Assembly: GCA_017448185.1 (NCBI GenBank)
Contig: JAFSLX010000069.1
Coordinates: forward strand, 1-46,945
Direction of reading: 5' to 3'
Length of the DNA: 46,945 bases
Source: Bacteroidales bacterium
Lineage (GTDB): Bacteria; Bacteroidota; Bacteroidia; Bacteroidales; P3
Shown here: piece by piece, positions 34,164 through 43,349 of the stretch
Position numbering within the stretch: position 1 is the stretch's first letter
How the letters are laid out: the number at the start of each line of letters is the position of its first letter
Made by a program: the position numbers and the translations under genes
The notes under the pieces: generated by a model
The model's database searches: none
Told to the model about the DNA's origin: nothing
The model's input: the letters and a program-made list of their open reading frames with translations, nothing else

Positions 34164-35225
34164 ATGCAAAAAACGAAACCCATACGCATCGTGATGGCGG
34201 TGACCAACGACCTGGTGACCGACCGCCGCGTGGCACGGCATTGCGCCGCGCTGCGCGAGGCTGGTTATGAGGTGACTGCCGTCGGCCGGATGCGACACAT
34301 GCTGTTCAGCAGGGGTGCGGGTTTCTATGCCGAATACAATGTGCGACTGCTGCTACGCCTGCTGACCATGCGGGCCGACATCGTTTGGGCGAACGACACC
34401 GACACGCTGCCCGCCTGCTATGTGGCGGCGCGGATAAAAGGGTGCCGTTTGGTGATGGACCAGCACGAGCTGTTTCCCGAAGTGCCCGAACTGGTGGGCC
34501 GTGAAAGGGTGAAACGCGTGTGGGAATGGTTCGAGCGGCAGATGATGCCGAAAGCGGACGTGCTGTTCACCGTCTGCCAGAGCATAGCCGACTACTACAA
34601 GGAGAAGTACGGCGTGAAGATGACGGTGGTGAGGAATATTAGTGGAGAGTGGAGAATGGAGAGTGGAGAGCAGGCTGACGAAAAACGAGCGTATTTCACC
34701 TTACTTTATCAAGGATGTGTGAATAAGGGGCGCGGAGTGGACTGGGCCATCGACGCGTTGGAATGGCTGGACGACTGCCGACTGGTGGTGGCCGGCGGCG
34801 GCGACCTGCTGGAGCAGATGAAAGCCTACGCCACCTCGAAGCCGTGGGCCGACCGCATCAGCTTTACCGGACGGCTGAAGCCCGAGGAACTTATGCAACT
34901 GACAGCGAAGGCCGACGTGGGATTGGTGATGTTGGAAGACCTGGGCTTGAGCTACCACTACGCGCTGCCCAACCGCATTGGCGACTTTGTGGCCGCCGGG
35001 GTGCCGATGGTGGTGAGCGACCTGCCCGAGATGGCCGCCGTCATACGGCATTTCGGCGTTGGCGAGATAATCGACGGCACGGGTGCCAAAAGCCTGGCCG
35101 AAGCGGTGAAGAAGGTGCTGGCGAAGGAGTGGAAAGAAAACGACTTCGACAAGGCACGCAAAGATATGGATTGGAAAAAAGAAAAACAAATATTGATTGA
35201 ACCATTTAAACTTTTAAACCTTTAA
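34164..35225 (+). CDS. Glycosyltransferase, GT4-like
   Basis: 353 residues with the GT-B two-lobed pattern. The N-terminal lobe starts IRIVMAVTNDLVTDRRVARH and holds VWANDTDTLPACYVAARIKG and VMDQHELFPEVPEL. The C-terminal lobe has LLYQGCVNKGRGVDWAIDAL, ISFTGRLKPEELMQL and the donor-binding ALPNRIGDFVAAGVPMVVSD, in the place of the usual E-x7-E motif. It likely builds a cell-envelope polysaccharide or glycan at the cytoplasmic face; the sugar is unknown. Residues about 160-169 (SGEWRMESGE) are an iterated-word insert. It starts the five-gene plus-strand run, one base before lepB. Confidence 0.85.
   Translation: MQKTKPIRIVMAVTNDLVTDRRVARHCAALREAGYEVTAVGRMRHMLFSRGAGFYAEYNVRLLLRLLTMRADIVWANDTDTLPACYVAARIKGCRLVMDQHELFPEVPELVGRERVKRVWEWFERQMMPKADVLFTVCQSIADYYKEKYGVKMTVVRNISGEWRMESGEQADEKRAYFTLLYQGCVNKGRGVDWAIDALEWLDDCRLVVAGGGDLLEQMKAYATSKPWADRISFTGRLKPEELMQLTAKADVGLVMLEDLGLSYHYALPNRIGDFVAAGVPMVVSDLPEMAAVIRHFGVGEIIDGTGAKSLAEAVKKVLAKEWKENDFDKARKDMDWKKEKQILIEPFKLLNL
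34641..34670 (+). repeat. Iterated insert in the glycosyltransferase gene
   Basis: Repeats of GTGGAGA/ATGGAGA encode SGEWRMESGE in frame in the inter-lobe linker. Confidence 0.7.
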
Positions 35226-35226
35226 A

Positions 35227-36810
35227 ATGTTATACGACATTCTGTTAATCCTCTATTTCCTCGGCACCCTGGTGGGGCTGTGGTTTGTGTTCAAGAAAGC
35301 AGGCGTTGCACCGTGGAAAGCATTGGTGCCGGTGTACAACATCGTGGTATGGATAAAAATCTGCGGCAAGGATTGGAAGTGGTACATCTACTTCCTGCTA
35401 CCTGCCGTCAACGTGTTCACCTTCTTGCTGATGGTGGTGGAGACCGCAAAATGCTTCCACCGCTACGGGTTCTGGGAGCAGACCTTTGCGGTCATTTTCC
35501 CGTGGATTTACCTGCCGTATCTGGGCTTGAAGCCTGAGATGCAGTACACCAACCCCGTGGGCCAGCCCAAGCACAAGGTATCGCAGGCACGCGATTGGCT
35601 GGATGCCATCGTGTTTGCCATCATAGCTGCCATGATAATTCGAGGAAACATCTGTGAGCTTTACAATATACCCTCGTCGAGTATGGAGAAGTCGCTCCTG
35701 GTGGGCGACCACCTGCTGGTGAGCAAGCTGGCCTACGGCCCGAAGGTGATGCAGACACCGCTGGCGATGCCACTGATGCACAATGTGATACCGCTGACAG
35801 GTGGCAAGGTGGAGTCGTACCTCGACTGGATAAAACTGCCCTACCACCGCTATCCCGGACTGGGCAAGGTGGAGCGTTTCGACGCCGTGGTGTTCCACTA
35901 TCCCGACGGCGACACGATGTGCACCGCACAGTTCAGCAACCGCAGCTACCACGAACTGGTGCGGACCTACGGCAAAGAAGCCGTGGAGAAGGACCAAGTG
36001 TACGATTCGAAAGGCAACCGCATAGAAATCGGCAAGATACGCGTGCGACCCGTCGACCGTCGCGAGAACTTCATCAAACGCTGCATGGGGCTGCCGGGCG
36101 AGACACTGCAGATTATCGACCAGCAGGTGCATATCAACGGCAAGCCCGTGGAGAACCCGGAAGACGCACAGTTCACCTATGCCGTGCTGCTCGACGGCAT
36201 TGTGGGCAATCCCGGACGTTTGCTTGACAAATACGGTGTTAGCCAAGAAGACATGAACGTGGCTGGCTACTACCAGTTCACCTATCAAACCCCTTACGTG
36301 GTGATACCGATGAGCCCGGTAAAAGCCAAGCAGTTGTCCGAACGCTACGATGTGATTGAGCTGAAGTCGGTGCCAAACGGCGATGTAGCCTCTTTCTTCG
36401 GACAGATACCCGAGGAAAAGACACACCTGTTCCCGTATGTCGACAGCCTCGGCTGGAGCGTCGACAACTACGGTCCGGTGCACATTCCCGCCAAGGGCGA
36501 GACCATCAAGCTGACCCATGAGACCCTGCCGTTCTACCGCCGCGTCATCGAGGTGTACGAAGGCAACACCCTTGAGGAAAAGAACGGACAGATACTGATT
36601 AACGGCAAAGCGACCGACAGCTACACCTGCCGGATGAACTACTACTGGATGATGGGCGACAACCGCCACAACAGCATCGACAGCCGCTTCTGGGGATTCG
36701 TGCCCGAAGACCATATCGTGGGCAAAGCCAAATGGATTACCATTTCGCGCGACAAAGACCATGGCACATTCCGCTGGGACCGCACATTCCGCAACGCTAA
36801 CGCAAGATAG
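35227..36810 (+). CDS. lepB: Signal peptidase I with an N-terminal membrane domain
   Basis: 527 residues. LepB removes signal peptides at the outer face of the inner membrane. Residues 1-100 hold two to three helices with VGLWFVFKKAGVAPWKALVP and VYNIVVWIKI, resembling DUF5684-type N-termini fused to Bacteroidetes LepB. A further helix (124-140) precedes the catalytic region: Ser152 in IPSSSMEKSLLVGD and Lys284 in NFIKRCMGLPGE form the Ser-Lys dyad, and GDNRHNSIDSRFWGFV is box E. The stretch between box D and box E is long (about 300-450), making the protein larger than the 325-residue E. coli enzyme. It has 1-base spacing to the glycosyltransferase and 4 to parC. Confidence 0.93.
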   Translation: MLYDILLILYFLGTLVGLWFVFKKAGVAPWKALVPVYNIVVWIKICGKDWKWYIYFLLPAVNVFTFLLMVVETAKCFHRYGFWEQTFAVIFPWIYLPYLGLKPEMQYTNPVGQPKHKVSQARDWLDAIVFAIIAAMIIRGNICELYNIPSSSMEKSLLVGDHLLVSKLAYGPKVMQTPLAMPLMHNVIPLTGGKVESYLDWIKLPYHRYPGLGKVERFDAVVFHYPDGDTMCTAQFSNRSYHELVRTYGKEAVEKDQVYDSKGNRIEIGKIRVRPVDRRENFIKRCMGLPGETLQIIDQQVHINGKPVENPEDAQFTYAVLLDGIVGNPGRLLDKYGVSQEDMNVAGYYQFTYQTPYVVIPMSPVKAKQLSERYDVIELKSVPNGDVASFFGQIPEEKTHLFPYVDSLGWSVDNYGPVHIPAKGETIKLTHETLPFYRRVIEVYEGNTLEEKNGQILINGKATDSYTCRMNYYWMMGDNRHNSIDSRFWGFVPEDHIVGKAKWITISRDKDHGTFRWDRTFRNANAR

Positions 36811-36814
36811 TTTT

Positions 36815-39418
36815 ATGGAAGAAAACGAAAAGATAGAGGAACAAGGCTCGACCATGTCGCTCGACGGCATGTTCAAGGACTACTGGATAGACTACGCATC
36901 GGACGTTATACTCGACCGTTCGGTGCCCGACATCGACGATGGACTGAAACCAGTGCAGCGCCGCATACTGCACGCCATGAAGGAGACCGACGACGGACGC
37001 TTCACGAAGGTGGCCAACATCGTAGGTAACACCATGCAATACCATCCTCATGGCGACGCTTCAATCAAAGACGCCCTCGTAAACCTCGGCCAAAAAGACC
37101 TGCTCATCGACTGCCAGGGTAACTGGGGCAACATACTGACCGGTGACGATGCCGCTGCCGGCCGATACATCGAGGCACGCCTGTCGAAATTTGCCAAGGA
37201 GGTGGTGTTCAACCCCAAAACAACCCAATGGAAGCCCAGCTACGACGGACGCAAACAGGAACCAGTAAGCCTACCTGTGAAGTTTCCACTGTTGCTGGCA
37301 CAGGGCACCAAAGGTATTGCCGTCACGCTCACGTCTGTCATTCTGCCTTATAACTTCTGCGAGCTGCTGGAAAACAGCATCAAAATACTGAAAGACGAAC
37401 CGTTTGAGATGTATCCCGACTTTCCGACAGGAGGTCTCATCGATGTCTCGCGTTACAACGACGGTGCCTTGGGCGGCCGCCTGCGCATACGCGCCCGAAT
37501 GCACTACGACGAGAAGCGCAAAGCCATCGTCATCAACGAACTGCCCTACACTGTCACCACCGATGTGCTCATTGACAGCATACTGAAAGCCAACGAAAAA
37601 GGGAAAATCAAAATCAAGAAGGTTGACGACAACACCGCCGCCGAAGTGGAGATTGTGGTCTACCTGCCTTCGGGTGTCAGCCCTGACCAGACCATCGATG
37701 CCCTCTATGCCTTCACCAACTGCCAGATAAGCTTCTCGCCACAGACCTGCGTCATTGTCGACGACAAGCCCGTCTTTATGACAGCCACCGACATCCTGCG
37801 CCACAACACGCTACGCACCAAAGACCTGCTGCGCCAGGAGCTTGAAATCGAGCTCGACGAACTGGAGAACCGCTGGCACTGGGTATCGCTCGAAAAGATT
37901 TTCTTCGAGAAACGCATCTACAAGGTGTTGGAGAACGACAAGTCGAAGAGCTGGGACGATCAGGTGACCGAAATTGAGCGCGCCTTTGACCCCTACCGCA
38001 AAATGTTCAAGAAGGAAATCACACGCGACGACGTGCTGAAACTGTGCGAGAAACCCGTGCGCAAGATTTCCAAGTTCGACATCAAGAAAGCCATAGAGGA
38101 ACTGGCCAACATAGAGATGACCATTGACGAGGTGAAGAACCACCTTGCCCACCTCACCGACTACGCCATCCGCTACTTCACCCATATTCTTGAAAAATAC
38201 GGCAAAGGCCGTGAGCGTAAAACAGAAATACGTAACTTCGAGGATATCGAGTCGACCACCGTGGCACTGGCCAACGAAAAGCTGTATGTCAACTATCAAA
38301 CCGGTTTTGCCGGCTGGGGGCTCAAACGCGAGGAAGGAGTCGAGGTGGCCTGCGAGTGCTCGAAAATGGACGACATCATTGTTTTCAGACGCGATGGAAC
38401 CTTTATCGTCACCAAGGTGCAGGAGAAAGGTTTCGTCGGGTCGCAGGAATGCAAGGAGATACTCTTCATATCAGTGTTCCGCAAACGCGACGAACGTACC
38501 GTCTACAACATGATTTATCGCGACGGCGCTGCCGGACTTATTATGGTCAAGCGCTTCAATGTCACCTCCATCACACGCGACAAGGAATACCTGCTGACCA
38601 AAGGCACCCGAAACAGCAAGGTGCTCTATTTCACCGCCAACCCCAACGGCGAGGCCGAAGTCATCACCATCCACCACGTCAGCAAACCTAAACTCAAGAA
38701 AACAAGTTTCGATTTCGACTTCAAAACCCTTGCTATCAAGGGACGACAGTCAATCGGCAACATCCTCACACGCAATGCAGTCCGCTCCATAAACCTCAAG
38801 GACGAAGGTGTATCAACCCTGAGCGCCCGCAAGATTTGGTTCGATGCCAGCGTTAAGCGCCTGAACGTGAACGAAGCCGGACAATACCTTGGCGAATTCA
38901 AAGGTAAGGACCGCATCCTTGCACTCATGCAGTCTGCCACTTACCGCATCACCAACTTTGACCTATCGAACCACTTTGACGACGACCTCGTCGAAGTGCG
39001 CAAGTTTAATCCTCAGCAGGTGATGAGCGTTCTTTACCGCACACCCGACAACTACCACTACATTAAACGATTCCTCTTCGAGATGTCTGACCGCAAGGTC
39101 GCTTTCCTCGAGGAGGACGGCTCCACGATGGTCAGTTACTGCCTCGACCGATATCCACGTCTCGAAGTCATCTATGCCGAAAACAGTGGCAAAAAGATAT
39201 CCTCCGAAATTGTCGAAATAGATGAATTTGTCGGCATCAAGAGCCTAAAAGCCAAAGGCAAACGCCTTACCACCTTCGAAGTGGCACAGTTCAACTGGCT
39301 TGCCCCCTTGAAACCCGACCCCGAACCTGAACCAGAAGAAGAAGAGGCCTCAGCTATCGAAGCCGAACCTGACGAAAACCTCGGCTACGCCGAAGGCACA
39401 CAAACACAACTGTTTTAA
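36815..39418 (+). CDS. parC: Topoisomerase IV / gyrase-like subunit A
   Basis: 867 residues from Met 36815; an upstream Met at 36761 lies inside lepB and was rejected. ParC cuts and rejoins DNA to decatenate daughter chromosomes. Features are RSVPDIDDGLKPVQRRILHA, YHPHGDASIKDALVNLGQ, and the active-site Tyr118 in AAAGRYIEARLSKFA. A coiled coil and a C-terminal beta-pinwheel region follow (repeats such as KGFVGSQECKEILFIS and YLLTKGTRNSKVLYF), with a Glu/Pro-rich tail. The lineage form is ParC-like rather than GyrA; a GyrA-box was not seen. parE is not adjacent in the window. Confidence 0.93.
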   Translation: MEENEKIEEQGSTMSLDGMFKDYWIDYASDVILDRSVPDIDDGLKPVQRRILHAMKETDDGRFTKVANIVGNTMQYHPHGDASIKDALVNLGQKDLLIDCQGNWGNILTGDDAAAGRYIEARLSKFAKEVVFNPKTTQWKPSYDGRKQEPVSLPVKFPLLLAQGTKGIAVTLTSVILPYNFCELLENSIKILKDEPFEMYPDFPTGGLIDVSRYNDGALGGRLRIRARMHYDEKRKAIVINELPYTVTTDVLIDSILKANEKGKIKIKKVDDNTAAEVEIVVYLPSGVSPDQTIDALYAFTNCQISFSPQTCVIVDDKPVFMTATDILRHNTLRTKDLLRQELEIELDELENRWHWVSLEKIFFEKRIYKVLENDKSKSWDDQVTEIERAFDPYRKMFKKEITRDDVLKLCEKPVRKISKFDIKKAIEELANIEMTIDEVKNHLAHLTDYAIRYFTHILEKYGKGRERKTEIRNFEDIESTTVALANEKLYVNYQTGFAGWGLKREEGVEVACECSKMDDIIVFRRDGTFIVTKVQEKGFVGSQECKEILFISVFRKRDERTVYNMIYRDGAAGLIMVKRFNVTSITRDKEYLLTKGTRNSKVLYFTANPNGEAEVITIHHVSKPKLKKTSFDFDFKTLAIKGRQSIGNILTRNAVRSINLKDEGVSTLSARKIWFDASVKRLNVNEAGQYLGEFKGKDRILALMQSATYRITNFDLSNHFDDDLVEVRKFNPQQVMSVLYRTPDNYHYIKRFLFEMSDRKVAFLEEDGSTMVSYCLDRYPRLEVIYAENSGKKISSEIVEIDEFVGIKSLKAKGKRLTTFEVAQFNWLAPLKPDPEPEPEEEEASAIEAEPDENLGYAEGTQTQLF

Positions 39419-39446
39419 TTATTAAATAAATCGTAAACAGTAAACC

Positions 39447-40634
39447 ATGAAGATATTAGTCGTTCTACCCCGTTTCCCATATCCCCTTGAAAAAGGCGAT
39501 AAACTGCGTGCCTACCACCAGATTGTCGAACTGTCGAAACGACATGAAATATACCTTTTCTGTGTTTCCCACACCAAAGTGTCAGACGAACAGCGAGCCG
39601 CACTCGAACCTTACTGCAAGGATATACGTATCGTGCACCTCAATCGGGTGATATGCTGGGTAAATATTATCCGCAATTGGTTTAGTTCCAAATCGCTGCA
39701 GATGGGCTATTGGAACACCGCCCACTCGAAGCACGTCTGCCGTAACTTTGCCCGCGAGGTAAAACCCGACATAGTCTACAACCAGATGGTGCGCACCATG
39801 CCCCTGGTGGCCCGGCTCCCCTATCCTAAAGTAATGGACTATCAGGATGCCCTCTCTATGAACACAGAACGTCGTATGGAACATTCACATGGTCTATGGC
39901 ATTATATACTCCATTTCGAGTTCAAAATGTTACGTTCATCCGAGTACAAAGCATTCTCCATCTTCGATGCACTCACCATCATCTCCGATGTCGACAGCGA
40001 AGCAATCCCACACAAGAAGAACGGCGAAATCCGCATCATTCCCAATGGTGTCGACTTTGACTACTTCTCTGCCTCCCACGACACACAACCCACAACCCAC
40101 TCCATTGCTTTCTGCGGCAATATGTCATACTCACCCAACGTCGATGCTGCACGTTATCTGATCAACGAGGTCATGCCCATCGTTTGGAAAGAGCTACCCA
40201 ATGCCACCGTACTTTTGGCCGGTGCCGACCCAAAGCAGGCAGTCCGTGCACTGGCCTCAGACAATGTGACTGTCTCGGGCCACCTGGCCGATATACGTGA
40301 GGCCTACGCTTCTGCACAAATATTTGTAGCGCCCATGCGCTTAGGTAGCGGCTTGCAAAACAAGCTTCTCGAAGCCATGTCGATGCAAGTGCCCTGCGTC
40401 ACCACCTCGCTGGCCAATGCCGCCCTCGGTGCCACCCCTCACGAACAACTTCTCCTCGGCGATACCCCAGCCCAACTCGCCGAATGTATCATTCAGATGC
40501 TCCGTTCCGAAGAGCTCCGCAACCGCATTGCTGCCAAAGGATACCAATACGTGCACGAGCATTTCTCATGGCCCGCCGCCGTCCAACCACTCGAAAACAT
40601 CTTCAATGCAATACTCGCCCAACAAAAAAGGTAA
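39447..40634 (+). CDS. Glycosyltransferase, GT4 family
   Basis: 395 residues. The start MKILVVLPRFPYPLEKGDKL, then MDYQDALSMNTERR, IPNGVDFDYF and APMRLGSGLQNKLLEAMSMQ (donor-binding Glu) match the GT4 proteins of the sugar-transferase TIGR03087 type. It probably acts in surface polysaccharide synthesis from a nucleotide-sugar; donor and acceptor are unknown. Residues SHDTQPTTHS (about 212-221, bases 40078-40107) are encoded by an iterated ACACAACCC-like word. It is 28 bases after parC and overlaps hflX by 29 bases. Confidence 0.87.
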   Translation: MKILVVLPRFPYPLEKGDKLRAYHQIVELSKRHEIYLFCVSHTKVSDEQRAALEPYCKDIRIVHLNRVICWVNIIRNWFSSKSLQMGYWNTAHSKHVCRNFAREVKPDIVYNQMVRTMPLVARLPYPKVMDYQDALSMNTERRMEHSHGLWHYILHFEFKMLRSSEYKAFSIFDALTIISDVDSEAIPHKKNGEIRIIPNGVDFDYFSASHDTQPTTHSIAFCGNMSYSPNVDAARYLINEVMPIVWKELPNATVLLAGADPKQAVRALASDNVTVSGHLADIREAYASAQIFVAPMRLGSGLQNKLLEAMSMQVPCVTTSLANAALGATPHEQLLLGDTPAQLAECIIQMLRSEELRNRIAAKGYQYVHEHFSWPAAVQPLENIFNAILAQQKR

Positions 40635-41871
40635 ATTCCGTAACAGCATCGGAGAAGAAAGCAAGCGTCCCTCCCCACAGGAACGCAACACATTCAGCAC
40701 CGATATCGTCCCCGAGAAGGCCATACTCATCTCCGTTTGCCCTTCGGGGCAGTCCATTGAACGCACCGAGGAATACCTCAACGAACTGGCCTTTCTACTC
40801 GAAACGGCAGGCGGCATTTGCGTCAAGAAGGTCATTCAAAAACTCGAACGCCCCGATACCCGTACCTACGTCGGAAGTGGTAAACTCGACGAAATAAAAG
40901 AGTATAAAAACGCCCTCGACGCCGACTTCATTGTCGTCGACGACGAACTCTCGCCCGCCCAACTACGAAACCTGGAGAAGGAGATGGAATGCCGCATACT
41001 CGACCGTACAACCCTCATCCTCGACATCTTTGCCAAACGGGCTCGCACCTCCATCGCCAAAACACAAGTTGAACTGGCCCAGCTACAATACATGCTTCCA
41101 CGCCTCACCCGCATGTGGACCCATCTTGAGCGCCAGCGTGGCGGTATCGGCATGCGCGGTCCAGGCGAAACACAGATTGAAACCGACCGACGACTCATCA
41201 AGGAACGCATCTCCGCTCTCAAACTCCAACTCGAAAAGTTCGACACACAGAAAACCTTACAACGAAAGAACCGAGAAAGCCTTGTGCGCGTGGCTCTTGT
41301 AGGATACACCAACGTGGGCAAATCCACCCTAATGAACCTGCTCAGCAAAAGCGATGTTTTTGCCGAGAACAAACTCTTTGCCACTCTCGACACCACGGTA
41401 CGCAAGGTGGTCATCGGCAACCTGCCGTTCCTGCTCACCGACACCGTCGGCTTTATCCGAAAACTTCCAACCCAACTTGTCGAAAGCTTCAAATCAACCC
41501 TTGATGAAGTAGTCGAAGCCGATTTACTCCTTCATGTTGTCGACATCTCACATCCCGACCACGAGGAGCAGATTGCCGCAGTCAACCGCACACTCGAGGA
41601 GATTGGTGCCATAGACAAACCTACCATACTCGTCTTCAACAAAATCGATGCCTATACCTATATAGAAAAGGACGAAGACGACCTCACACCCATGACCCGT
41701 GCCAACTGGAGTCTCGCAATGCTACAGGAAAGCTGGATGTCCAAACAGGGAAAATCCATCTTCATATCGGCCGCCAAAAAAGAAAACATCGATGCCCTCC
41801 GCAACCTGATGTACGACGAAGTACGCCGCATCCACGCCATACGTTACCCTTACAATAATTTCCTATACTGA
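40606..41871 (+). CDS. hflX: GTPase HflX
   Basis: 422 residues if translation begins at Met 40606 (MQYSPNKKGKFRNSIGEESK), overlapping the previous gene by 29 bases; the longer open frame upstream is that gene's shadow. HflX splits or rescues stalled ribosomes. The N-terminal HflX domain has TRTYVGSGKLDEIKEY and DDELSPAQLRNLEKEM. The linker RGGIGMRGPGETQIETDRR is diagnostic. The G domain has G1 GYTNVGKST, G3 DTVGFI and G4 NKID. It is the last gene of the plus-strand run. The 98 bases after it hold no clear terminator. Confidence 0.95.
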   Translation: MQYSPNKKGKFRNSIGEESKRPSPQERNTFSTDIVPEKAILISVCPSGQSIERTEEYLNELAFLLETAGGICVKKVIQKLERPDTRTYVGSGKLDEIKEYKNALDADFIVVDDELSPAQLRNLEKEMECRILDRTTLILDIFAKRARTSIAKTQVELAQLQYMLPRLTRMWTHLERQRGGIGMRGPGETQIETDRRLIKERISALKLQLEKFDTQKTLQRKNRESLVRVALVGYTNVGKSTLMNLLSKSDVFAENKLFATLDTTVRKVVIGNLPFLLTDTVGFIRKLPTQLVESFKSTLDEVVEADLLLHVVDISHPDHEEQIAAVNRTLEEIGAIDKPTILVFNKIDAYTYIEKDEDDLTPMTRANWSLAMLQESWMSKQGKSIFISAAKKENIDALRNLMYDEVRRIHAIRYPYNNFLY

Positions 41872-41969
41872 ATCGGAGACTCTGGTCAACCCCACCTCCA
41901 TTTTATCGCCGTTTCTAATCAAACAAACACAGTGTTGACTCGGAAGGGATACGGTGTTGGTATTGCGTG

Positions 41970-43349
41970 TCAGGCAAATAGGGCTCGGAATGCCTCTTCA
42001 ATAACGCCAACGGGCACTATTTGAATGCGGTAGCGTTTCGGGTCAATCTCTCGGGAATTGTATTTGGAGATAAAAATACGCTCGAAGCCGATGCGGTCGG
42101 CCTCGGCAATGCGCTGTTCGACACGCGAGACGGGACGCACCTCGCCGCTCAGGCCGAGTTCGGCAGCAAAACAGATACGGGGCGAAATGGCGATGTCGAC
42201 ATTCGACGAAAGCACGGCACAAGCCACCGCGAGATCGATGGCAGGATCGCTGACCCGCATTCCGCCGGCAAGGTTGAGAAAGACGTCCTTGGCTCCAAGT
42301 TTGAAACCACAACGCTTTTCAAGCACGGCAAGCAGCATGGAAAGACGGCGCATGTCGAAACCGTTGGCGTTGCGCTGCGGAGTTCCATACACTGCCGAAG
42401 AGACAAGGCTTTGCACTTCGACGAACATAGGCCGTGCACCTTCCAAAGTGGCGGCTACAGCGGCACCACTGAGGGTCTCGTCGCGATGCGACAGGAGGAA
42501 CTCACTGGGATTGGGTACTTCGCGAAGTCCATTGCCCTGCATCTCGAAGATGCCTATTTCGGCGGTGGAACCGAAACGGTTTTTCAGTGCACGGAGGATG
42601 CGGTAGCCATAGTTGCGATCGCCTTCGAACTGAAGCACAGCATCGACAATGTGTTCCAACACCTTGGGACCGGCCAGACTACCGTCCTTGGTGATGTGGC
42701 CTATCAGCAGTACAGGCACACCTGTGGTTTTGGCAAAATGCTGGAATTCAGCTGTGCACTGGCGAATCTGGCCGACACTGCCAGCAGGACTGTCAAGGTC
42801 CTCGGTACTGACAGTCTGGATAGAATCAATGATGAGCAGGTCCGGATGGACACTGTCGACATGCTCGAAAATGCGCTGAGTGACAGTCTCGGAGACAACA
42901 TAGAGTTCGGTATTCGAAGTTCGGAGTTCGGAGTTCAGCCGGTCGGCACGCATCTTGATTTGCTGCTCACTCTCCTCACCGCTGATGTAAAGAAGCTTAC
43001 GGTCGTTGATGGCCAGTGCAGTCTGCAGCAGAAGAGTGCTCTTGCCTATGCCCGGTTCGCCACCAAGCAACAGCAGACTGCCAGAAACGATACCACCACC
43101 GAGCACACGGTCGAATTCAGAACAATGGGTGGGGATACGTCGGGTTTCGCTATAGACAACATCCTGGATTTTTTTAGGGATTCGAAGCTCGGAGTTCGGG
43201 GCTCGGAGTTTATTACCGGTCGTAGGGGCAGACTTCACCACTTCCTCGGCAAAGGTGCCGAACTTGCCACATTCGGGGCAGCGACCAAGCCATGAAGCAC
43301 TCTGGTAACCGCATTCTTGGCAAAAATAATATGTTTTAGCTTTAGCCAT
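41970..43349 (-). CDS. radA: DNA repair protein RadA (Sms)
   Basis: 459 residues. RadA is a RecA-like helicase that helps branch migration in recombination. The N-terminal zinc finger (Cys10, 13, 24, 27 in CQECGYQSASWLGRCPECG), Walker A GEPGIGKST (97-105), KNRFG (256-260) and the C-terminal Lon-like domain (FLNLAGGMRVSDPAIDLAVA) are complete. Two short inserts, NKLRAPNSELRIP (about 46-58) and NSELRTSNTEL (about 139-149), sit in linkers where other RadA proteins are shorter and are encoded by iterated TTCGGAG-type words. The start overlaps the ThrE-like stop by one base (TAATG). Confidence 0.96.
   Translation of the reverse strand: MAKAKTYYFCQECGYQSASWLGRCPECGKFGTFAEEVVKSAPTTGNKLRAPNSELRIPKKIQDVVYSETRRIPTHCSEFDRVLGGGIVSGSLLLLGGEPGIGKSTLLLQTALAINDRKLLYISGEESEQQIKMRADRLNSELRTSNTELYVVSETVTQRIFEHVDSVHPDLLIIDSIQTVSTEDLDSPAGSVGQIRQCTAEFQHFAKTTGVPVLLIGHITKDGSLAGPKVLEHIVDAVLQFEGDRNYGYRILRALKNRFGSTAEIGIFEMQGNGLREVPNPSEFLLSHRDETLSGAAVAATLEGARPMFVEVQSLVSSAVYGTPQRNANGFDMRRLSMLLAVLEKRCGFKLGAKDVFLNLAGGMRVSDPAIDLAVACAVLSSNVDIAISPRICFAAELGLSGEVRPVSRVEQRIAEADRIGFERIFISKYNSREIDPKRYRIQIVPVGVIEEAFRALFA
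42909..42937 (-). repeat. Iterated insert in radA (site 2)
   Basis: TTCGGAG/TTCGAAG words in tandem encode NSELRTSNTEL in frame, after the motif GEESEQQIKMRADRL. Confidence 0.7.
43180..43210 (-). repeat. Iterated insert in radA (site 1)
   Basis: Words of the form (T/G)TCGGAG(T/C) repeated four times encode LRAPNSELRI in frame between the zinc finger and the ATPase core. Confidence 0.7.

Noticed and set aside
41872..41969. Terminator between hflX and radA
   Set aside because: No convincing stem followed by a T-run on either strand in this 98-bp convergent gap.
42021..43295. Plus-strand open frame of 424 codons
   Set aside because: Antisense to radA; no protein-like motifs.
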